Shown here piece by piece: positions 57,214-64,000 of a stretch of 64,000 bases of DNA. Under the pieces are notes generated by a model, which had not been told where the DNA came from, made no database searches, and saw only the letters and a list, made by a program, of their open reading frames with translations. The stretch spans positions 248,001 to 312,000 of the forward strand of contig WAID01000001.1 in NCBI GenBank assembly GCA_016584495.1, read 5' to 3'. How positions within the stretch are numbered: position 1 is the stretch's first letter; each line of letters starts with the position of its first letter. The DNA is from Celoporthe dispersa (lineage: Eukaryota > Ascomycota > Sordariomycetes > Diaporthales > Cryphonectriaceae). Made by a program: the position numbers and the translations under genes.

Positions 57214-59001
57214 ATGCCAGCACCGTCGGAGCAGGCGGCCAGCAACGGGCAGGGTGGGAATGACGCCCACAGCCCACCAGTGCAAGGCCAAGGGCACGAC
57301 GACAGCCGTGGGCATACCGCCAGGACGCCTAGCATGACGGCGCTGGCCATGACCGAGTACAGCGCCAACCCCTCAGCCTCGCCCTCCTCCTCCTCGCCCT
57401 CTAGTCGCGTCCGCAAGATTATACCCGCCGAGTTTATCCTCCCCAACGGCCACCCTGACTACCTGCGCCTCATCCTGACCTCGAGGGTCTACGAGGTCTG
57501 CTCCGAGACCTCACTCACCCCCGCCGTCAACCTCAGCAACCGCCTTGAGTGCAATGTCCTGCTCAAGCGTGAGGACGAGCAGCCCGTCTTCAGCTTCAAG
57601 CTGCGCGGCGCGTACAACAAGATGGCCCACCTCGAGCCCAACGAGAGCTGGCGTGGCGTTGTCTGCTGCAGCGCCGGCAACCACGCCCAGGGGGTCGCAT
57701 ACTCGGCCCGCAAGCTCAAGATCCCCGCCACAATCGTCATGCCCGAGGGCACCCCGAGCATCAAGCACCTCAACGTCTCCCGCCTGGGTGGCCACGTCGT
57801 CCTGCACGGGGCCGACTTTGATGCTGCCAAGGAGGAGTGCGCGCGCAGGGAGCAGCAGGACGGCCTGATCAACATCCCTCCGTTCGACGACCCCTACGTC
57901 ATTGCCGGCCAGGGCACCATCGGCATGGAGCTCCTGCGCCAGACCAACATACAGAAGCTCGAGGCCGTCTTCTGCTGCGTCGGCGGCGGCGGCCTGCTCG
58001 CAGGCGTCGGCATCTACGTGAAGCGTATCGCCCCTCACGTCAAGGTTATCGGCGTCGAGACCCACGACGCGAATGCTCTGGTACAGTCCCTCGCCAAGGG
58101 CGAGCGCGTCGTCCTTCAGGAGGTCGGCCTGTTCGCCGACGGTGCCGCCGTCAAACAGGTCGGCGAGGAGACCTTCCGCATCTGTCAGGAGGTGGTCGAC
58201 GAGATCATCGAGGTCTCGACGGATGAGGCCTGCGCTGCCATCAAGGACGTCTTTGAAGATACGCGCTCCATCGTCGAGCCTGCTGGCGCCTTGGCCATAG
58301 CTGGCCTCAAGAAGTGGGTGGCTGCGCATCCCTCGTCTGATCCCCACCGCTCTCTTGTGGCCATCACGAGTGGCGCAAACATGAATTTCGACCGCCTTCG
58401 TTTTGTCGCGGAGCGCGCTGATGTGGGTGCCGGCAAGGAGGTTCTCCTGGCCTGCCACATCCCCGAGCGACCTGGGTCCTTTGCCAAACTCATCAGTGCT
58501 ATCCTCCCTCACGCTGTCACCGAGTTCAGCTACCGGTATACCACATCCTCGGGCGCGAATGTGCTCCTTGGTCTGAGTCTCATGGCAGCGGCATCGCAAC
58601 GCTCGTCCGAGCTGCAGGGTCTGATGCACCGCATCGACTCCATAAGCAGTGAAGAGAACGGGCAGTTCTCGGTCACCGATCTCTCTGGCGACGAGCTGGC
58701 CAAGAGCCACATCCGCTACCTGGTTGGCGGTACATCCAGCGTGCCCAACGAGCGTCTATACATGTTCAATTTCCCCGAGAGGCCCGGCGCGCTCGACAAG
58801 TTCTTGACCACTCTGCGGCCGGAACACAACATCAGCCTGTTCCAGTACCGCAACTCTGGTGGGGATACCGCCAAGATTCTTGCTGGCATCCTATGTCCTG
58901 GCCATGAGGTCCAAGATCTCGAGCAGTACATCGGTAAAATAGGATATTCCTGGACAGACTGCACCGACTCGCCCGTCTTCAAGACATTTCTACGCAGCTG
59001 A
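57214..59001 (+). CDS. ILV1: Threonine dehydratase (deaminase), biosynthetic
   Basis: A single-exon gene of 595 residues that converts threonine to 2-oxobutanoate, the first step of isoleucine synthesis, in mitochondria. The N-terminal 65 residues are Ser/Pro/Gly-rich and replace a clear presequence. The PLP Lys129 is in FSFKLRGAYNK, the substrate loop is SAGNHAQG and the phosphate-binding Gly cluster is VGGGGLLAG (257-260). Two regulatory ACT-like domains follow (LLACHIPERPGSFAKLISAI and MFNFPERPGALDKFL), as in isoleucine-inhibited biosynthetic enzymes. The length agrees with fungal ILV1 and the frame is intact. Confidence 0.95.
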   Translation: MPAPSEQAASNGQGGNDAHSPPVQGQGHDDSRGHTARTPSMTALAMTEYSANPSASPSSSSPSSRVRKIIPAEFILPNGHPDYLRLILTSRVYEVCSETSLTPAVNLSNRLECNVLLKREDEQPVFSFKLRGAYNKMAHLEPNESWRGVVCCSAGNHAQGVAYSARKLKIPATIVMPEGTPSIKHLNVSRLGGHVVLHGADFDAAKEECARREQQDGLINIPPFDDPYVIAGQGTIGMELLRQTNIQKLEAVFCCVGGGGLLAGVGIYVKRIAPHVKVIGVETHDANALVQSLAKGERVVLQEVGLFADGAAVKQVGEETFRICQEVVDEIIEVSTDEACAAIKDVFEDTRSIVEPAGALAIAGLKKWVAAHPSSDPHRSLVAITSGANMNFDRLRFVAERADVGAGKEVLLACHIPERPGSFAKLISAILPHAVTEFSYRYTTSSGANVLLGLSLMAAASQRSSELQGLMHRIDSISSEENGQFSVTDLSGDELAKSHIRYLVGGTSSVPNERLYMFNFPERPGALDKFLTTLRPEHNISLFQYRNSGGDTAKILAGILCPGHEVQDLEQYIGKIGYSWTDCTDSPVFKTFLRS

Positions 59002-59953
59002 AAAGAGCAAGCCAGATCTCCCACGATGAGCATCTGATGTTGTAAAGCTGCCGTCAGCAGGGTGCCGTCTAGTCTGAGGGGAAAACGCATCCAGTCTGGA
59101 GGCGGCAAAAGCGGATGCAGACCATTAATCACATATGGAACGTGCCCGTCGCGAGAGTCCCTGCGAAGGGCGCTCTGCCCTATTTCCAGGCCACACGGCG
59201 TCAGCTTCGCTACAGGTCGTAAGTCTTGGCCTGAATCTTCCGTACTCGGTGGATGGTCGCACCCGGCGACGCTGAGAAATCCCCTTTGAGGCCTCGCACC
59301 CAAGATGACCCTCTTGTGATTCAAGAAGCCTTGGGCCGCCTGTGACGGCGTACAAGAGAATTCACAATTTTATGAGGGGGGCTGCGACTCTCGAGGTACA
59401 CAAAAATAAAGGCGATAGGCATTGAGGCATTTATGAAGCACTTTGATATTCTGTGCCTTTCATGCCGCCTCGCAGTGTGGTTAAAACCGGTTGTTGACGG
59501 CGGAGGCTCTAGCAGTGGCCGTTTTTGATTGAGAGCCGCGTATTAGCCATAGGTATCTAGTCATTTAGCTGTCGTAGCGCACCATGTATGCTATACGAAG
59601 AGACATCTTCTTCTGCAGCTGTATTTAGCTTGATATCACCGCCCAGAATTATTAATGGTCAACCCCAACAAAGCAGTAATAGAAGGAAACAGAGCCGGCA
59701 TTGTCACCATCGAAAGAGAGAGAAACGAGGCCATTGTGCACGACGACGGAGCATCTAGTGAGTACTTACGCAAGTATGTATTCGAGGATGTAACAGTTGC
59801 TCTCACGTATCGAGCATACCGTAATTACTATTTTAATCATTTTCGTGAGGTTTCTGAAAGGTAACTCGGACATATAATTACCTAGGTTGCGAAGACTTAG
59901 ACTCCACTATAATGACTAGCCATATAATAACATATCCCCACGCGGATGTCAAC
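59002..59953. other. Intergenic region, AT-rich towards the tRNA
   Basis: About 950 bases. The first 350 are ILV1 3' sequence. From about 59,380 the DNA becomes visibly AT-richer. An open frame at 59655-59864 (69 codons) has no recognisable family. Confidence 0.45.
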
Positions 59954-60025
59954 GCCCGCTTGGCTCAGTGGTAGAGCGTATCACTAGTAATGATAAGGTC
60001 ATCAGTTCGATTCTGATAGTGGGCA
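59954..60025 (+). tRNA. tRNA-Thr (anticodon AGT)
   Basis: A complete 72-base cloverleaf without intron. The acceptor stem pairs GCCCGCT with AGTGGGC (one G-U), the D arm is GGCTCAGTGGTAGAGC, and the anticodon stem is TATCA/TGATA around the loop CTAGTAA with anticodon AGT at positions 34-36. The T arm is ATCAG-TTCGATT-CTGAT with discriminator A. A34 would be read as inosine, decoding ACU, ACC and ACA. All stems are paired. Confidence 0.93.
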
Positions 60026-60987
60026 TTACAACAGCAATAATACTCACCAGAGCATAATTCTTCTTTTGCGGATTATGCTCCTCCAGAGTTTTGCTTCAGC
60101 GAGCCAGTGTTTTCGATCGAGACAAGCGCATACTATGTAATGAGTATTCTTGTTCAATAAATGTACTTTATGCATTCATGTTTTGTAAATTTGATGTCCT
60201 CTCCGCAACCCGTTATCTCGCCTCATATCATGGCTTGAAGCTACGCATATAGAACTGTTCTGGGTCTAAGTTACTACCGCGCATCATGCTCTCTCGCCGG
60301 ATGCGTCGCTATGGGTGCTTCCTCATCGAAGCTGTCAATGCCGGTGGTTTCATCAAGGTCTGTTTCTCAGAGACGGACTGTTCAGCCTATCTAGCGCCAC
60401 CGTGTCATTGGTATACCAGAGCAATGACAACTGGATATCATTGCAATGTCTAGCTGCATTTGCCGAAAGTAGTAAGATTAGGATTAATATATGTCGACCT
60501 GACATTGGAGCATTGAATCTAAGCGCCCCCTTATCAGTAGCACGCTGTTACATGAGGCAACAGTGCCGTTATAACTGGAAGACAATCTTCGTAGGTCAGC
60601 CACGCCAGTCGCAACCAGAGAAGGTCATGTCAACAACATCTAGGGTCTCATTAATTACAACTAGAATAGTCTGGCGCCCAGTGAGTTAAGGCGTCGGCCC
60701 ACCGCATGTGCTCACCATTTTCCAAGCCATCGACCCATGTGCCCACCTGCCTGAGAAAAGTCCAGCACTGCATCGCAACATTGCCTCGAAGAAATCCACC
60801 TTCACGCGGCTGTCCTCCACAGGGCGGTCCGGCCAAAGCTGCCTCAATCTCGTGTCATAGACTTCTTGCAGTCGCGTCACCTCGTACTCCATCAGATGGA
60901 TCCAGTACAATTTTTGGTTATCATAGAATCAAAGGGATCAGAGCAGTGGTTGTTGTATTATTAGTCTTCAGATTCGCCTCTATAATA
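60026..60987. other. AT-rich region with unassigned fragments
   Basis: About 960 bases between the tRNA and the P450 3' end. A plus-strand frame of 124 codons (60315-60689) has no family features. A minus-strand frame is listed separately. Confidence 0.4.
60686..60910 (-). pseudogene. Coding-like fragment of 74 codons downstream of the P450
   Basis: Reads MYWIHLMEYEVTRLQEVYDT, RLRQLWPDRPVEDSRVKVDF and FEAMLRCSAGLFSG. Composition is protein-like and it lies on the P450 strand, followed by a possible donor GTGAGC near 60715. No family recognised and no upstream exon found. Possibly a remnant of a second gene. Confidence 0.3.
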
Positions 60988-62883
60988 CTAAATGGCTTTA
61001 CTGACTGTTACTAGCAGGTCCGGCTTTTTCCACAGAGTATGCATCCGGGAGTCACGTTGCCAATCTACTGAATCATTGACTAGTTGCAAGTCATATTTCC
61101 AAATCAACTTAGCCAGCGCTGTGCGCACTTCCATCCACCCTAGACTATCGACCTCGTCAGCTTGTATTTCTCTCATCCACTACTGTAGATAAAAGTACGT
61201 ACTTGCGTCCCAGACAGCCGCGTGGGCCCAGGGAGAAAGGCTGAGCCGCATCTAAGTTATCACCGCCCGGGCTCAGCCAGCGTTCTGGCTTGAACGCCTC
61301 CGGATCGACAAAGTTGGCCGGGTCCAAGCTTGCAGCAATGGGGCTCGTGTATACGACTACCTGCGGCTTATCAGCTTTCCACTTTCCTTCAAAAAAGAAC
61401 CGACCAAGATATAAGCGCACCCCAGCTGGCAGAAAATGCCCGTCGACGACATCTCCGCCTTCAGGAACCACCCTTGGTAATCCCAGCGGCACCGGAGGAT
61501 ATATCCTGAAACCCTCCAGGATCACAGCTTTTAGATAACGCAGGTGGAGCGTGGCTTGTGAATCTATCTTGTCGTAGCTCACAAACGCTGCCCTAACCTC
61601 GGCCTTTAGCTTTTCCATAGTTGCGGGCGTCTTCAGGAGGTAGTATGTGATGGCGCTTAGTGCAGTAGACGAGGTGTCGCTGCCCGCAACCACAAAGTCC
61701 GAAGCGTGTGCCGCTAGCTGCAAATCCGAGACTACATTGGGGTCGCGTTGCTCAAGGATACGGGTCATGAAGTCCTTGCGGCTGGTGCTTCCACGTGCGA
61801 TGCGCCTGTTGACAACCTCGATTGCAGCGTCTTCGTTCTTCCGTGTGTCCTCGATTAACTTATTGATCTTGAATTTAAACAGAGGCATCAGCAATGTTGT
61901 GATTCTGGGGAAGCGATTAAACATGTCCACCAAGGCGCCCTGGTTCAGTGCGTTCAGGGTGATCTCAATCCACGGGTGATCTTTATCTGTTTCATGTATT
62001 ATGTTCAGCATACTGTTTTCCACTTCTTCCGATCGCCAGGGGAATGAGGCAAGGTACGCACCGTCTTCCAGGCTGCCGAACGTCTCTCCAAAGGCTAAAT
62101 CGCCAACGATATCAAATGCCATCGCCATGTACGCCTTGCCGATATCCCAGACATCTTTTGCCGCACAATGCTCACCAGCTATATATACCAATTTGTCGAC
62201 CGAGCCCGCAATCATCTCCTCCTGCTCAGAAAGAGACCGATCGGAGAAGGCATGTGATAGGTACTTTCGCATTTGGGCATGGTTGTTGGTGTCGCGCTCA
62301 CTGACGATGCTGTGCACACCACGACTGGCGAAGGAACCCCCATCGTAGAAGTTACTCTTGATAAAAGTCTTGTGTCCGTGCCGGAAACCGTAAATATCTT
62401 TCCATGACTGTGCTGTGTTGAAAGAGAGCTCGTTCGGGGCTGTCCGAACCACTGGGCCTGAAGATACGTGTGAGGGGAATGTGTGAGGAAGCACTCTTCT
62501 GTAAAGTCACGCGATGGGAGACTGACCATATTTTTTATGCAAATCAAGGAGTTTGCGTGGCTGGAGGCCGCTCAAGAACCATATGCTGTGATGGATCTGT
62601 TTGGTAGCGTTAAGAAGTCGTAAGCCAGAACTCGTAATGAAATGAGAGACTCACGTTGTTGCAAGCTGCAAGCTTAGGACCCGGGAACTTAGCTAAAGGA
62701 TGCCAGTACAAATTATAGATAACGTCGTATATGATATACTACGGACGTATAGTCCTTTGTCAATGCTAATATGCAACTTCAGGAAGACAGAGCGCTTACC
62801 ACATTAGTCCAGAGGAAAAGAACCATCGGTCCAAGCAGATAGACCGGAATAGTCATGGACGTAACAATGTTTGGAGATGCCAT
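60988..62883 (-). CDS. Cytochrome P450 monooxygenase (fungal CYP65/TRI11-like)
   Basis: Five exons: 62883-62800, 62738-62655, 62596-62527, 62457-61203 and 61144-60988, for 549 residues with all splice phases consistent. An N-terminal membrane anchor (IPVYLLGPMVLFLWTNVYII) is followed by IYNLYWHPLAKFPGPKLAA and YGPVVRTAPNELSFNTA. The I-helix is VAGSDTSSTA, the K-helix ExxR is EGFRIYPP, PERW is in EAFKPERWLSP, and the heme-thiolate loop is FSLGPRGCLGRN, with Asn formed across the last intron. The sequence style resembles CYP65-type hydroxylases such as the trichothecene C-15 hydroxylase group, but substrate cannot be inferred. No other biosynthetic gene is adjacent within the window. Confidence 0.9.
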
Positions 62884-63130
62884 CGCATCCAGGCTCTCAG
62901 AATAAAACCGACCTCAACCTGAGCAGCAAGTACACTAGGTGAAGCTGATTTGTAGGTGATTGTTCAAGGTCAAAGCAACTTGTTGGAAAGTGTTATCAAA
63001 AACGATGAGAGAGAATCACTTTCAGAGAGTGGCTGTCAGGAATCATACTCCGTTACACACCCACTTGAACATCGACAAATGTGATTTGCGCGCCAAACAA
63101 AAAGTTTGTTGCTTGCATAAATGTTACGCT

Positions 63131-63561
63131 TCTTGCCATATGCGGCCGAAAGATCAGTGTCTTTCAGCGTATCTTTGGCTGCTAACAGGCGATAGGCTCG
63201 GACTCGGCGTTCCCTCCCCCTCCCCGCCCCCTTTTGCCGCGTAAGCAGGACGCTGACTTTGGGGGCTGGGGCTGATGTCAGTGAAACTTCAACGAGCAGA
63301 TGGGGCGCTCCGAAGCAGCAATCTACCTTGGCACTTCGAAGAGAATCTTACATGATTACTACGCCTCTTGCCACATGCGGCCAACAGACCAATATTTGCG
63401 CCCTCGCCGCCCCCGAGCTTATGTTCTGGCAGAGTTCGAGTTCGCTTGCAGGACCGGTAAGCGGCATGCTGACCTTTTTTCGAGTTTGGGGGCCTGGGGA
63501 GGAGACTGGGTCTGAGACTCAGGCGAATCTTAGACATTTGGGGGCTCCGAAGCAGCAATCT
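63131..63561. repeat. Imperfect tandem direct repeat, period about 236 bp
   Basis: TCTTGCCATATGCGGCC at 63131 recurs as TCTTGCCACATGCGGCC at 63366, and GCTCCGAAGCAGCAATCT at 63307-63324 recurs exactly at 63544-63561. Offsets are 235 and 237. The copies have diverged between these anchors. Confidence 0.75.
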
Positions 63562-63782
63562 CAGAGGTTGGTAGAGGATTGGCTTAAAGAGGAATCGCGC
63601 CCAGCAAGTGAGATTTGAAAAGTGAGAATTGGATAAACACGAAAAGATAAGACATAGAATATGTAAGTGTTTGAGCAACGGATACACATCTCATTCTGTG
63701 GTATAGTGCAGTAAGCTATACGAGCATCTGCAGAAGCCGTTAATTTGCAACTGGAATCTATTATAGTCAAGCCAGTATTCTA

Positions 63783-64000
63783 CTTAAAGCTTCTGTAATC
63801 AAGTATAATGTTCTGAAAGCGTATCAAGTACTGAAGATCGCAGCGCTGAAGCAAACGGGCGCAGCTTCAAATCTTATCAAAACTCTAAGCCTTGATAAAA
63901 CCACTATCTAGGTACTTCTAGAAGATTACTCGCTGGGCTAAAGGACCGCCGTTAGATGAATGCGGTGGTTTCGAAAAGGGAGAGGGCATTCTGAAATTCA
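63783..64000 (+). mobile_element. Probable degraded transposase N-terminus (helix-turn-helix), partial
   Basis: The plus strand reads KAYQVLKIAALKQTGAASNL then IKTLSLDKTTI, a helix-turn-helix style sequence like the start of Tc1/mariner-type transposases. In-frame TAG, TAA and TGA codons follow (LLEDYSLG, then MRWFRKGRG after further stops). Each stop can be derived from CAG, CAA or CGA by C-to-T change. The element runs off the window. Family assignment is tentative. Confidence 0.35.

Larger units (their letters stand above)
62884..64000. other. Right-end repeat-like region
   Basis: About 1.1 kb, AT-rich with GC-rich islands. It holds an imperfect tandem duplication and, at the extreme right, a probable transposase remnant, both listed separately. 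No intact gene seen. Confidence 0.5.

Noticed and set aside
57511..58710. Minus-strand open frame of 399 codons
   Set aside because: It lies opposite ILV1, whose PLP and ACT motifs are unambiguous; the antisense frame has no features.
60988..62883. A secondary-metabolite gene cluster in the right end
   Set aside because: Only the P450 is visible. No synthase, transporter or regulator is present up to the window edge.

Overview
The window is nuclear DNA of a filamentous ascomycete (Pezizomycotina, most likely a Sordariomycete). This rests on short GT-AG introns of about 50-135 bases with CTGAC/CTAAC-like branch sites, GC-rich exons rich in Ser/Pro, pyrimidine-rich promoters, and the gene set (WSC protein, fungal GH43, Gpr1/FUN34 acetate transporter, RCF1, CYP450, fungal NRS/ER). 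The species cannot be named. Nothing prokaryotic, viral or CRISPR-like was seen.

From left to right, the first 45.6 kb is a normal gene-dense core. It holds: a six-TM membrane protein (65-1141); TRAX (1338-2377, minus); GPI mannosyltransferase I catalytic subunit (2898-4334); an F-box protein (5077-7120, minus); a secreted subtilisin (9948-11381); a STE20-type kinase with a repetitive tail (12024-14829, minus); squalene synthase (16523-18174, minus); a UDP-rhamnose synthesis epimerase/reductase (20786-21788); a CAJ1-type DnaJ protein (22923-24670); an NBS1/Xrs2 DNA-repair protein (25467-28337); a membrane-anchored cytochrome-b5-like protein (28654-29797, minus); a coiled-coil protein with FFYA motifs (31857-33957); a small VOC/glyoxalase protein (34864-35316, minus); a secreted GH43 enzyme (35659-37044, minus); ribosomal protein S2 (38036-39052); a secreted WSC-domain protein (40293-43127); and an acetate transporter (44325-45591, minus).

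A gene-poor stretch follows (45.6-53.2 kb) with microsatellites, GTAC-rich motifs and coding-like fragments I cannot assign. A second small core block holds RTC5 (53238-55296), RCF1 (55584-56453, minus) and threonine deaminase ILV1 (57214-59001). A tRNA-Thr(AGT) at 59954-60025 marks the start of a visibly AT-richer right end. That end has an isolated, apparently intact cytochrome P450 (60988-62883, minus), unassigned fragments, a tandem duplication of about 236 bp, and what looks like a C-to-T-mutated transposase relic.

The genes are mostly housekeeping and do not form an operon-like pathway or an obvious secondary-metabolite cluster. The strongest unexpected signal is technical. Eleven of 21 protein genes, including the essential RPS2 and squalene synthase, need one to three single-base corrections to stay in frame, 14 in total, mostly in short homopolymers. 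In every case the spliced length becomes a multiple of three after the corrections, so these look like sequencing indels rather than pseudogenes. Gene spans below are start codon to stop codon, with exons listed in the evidence.
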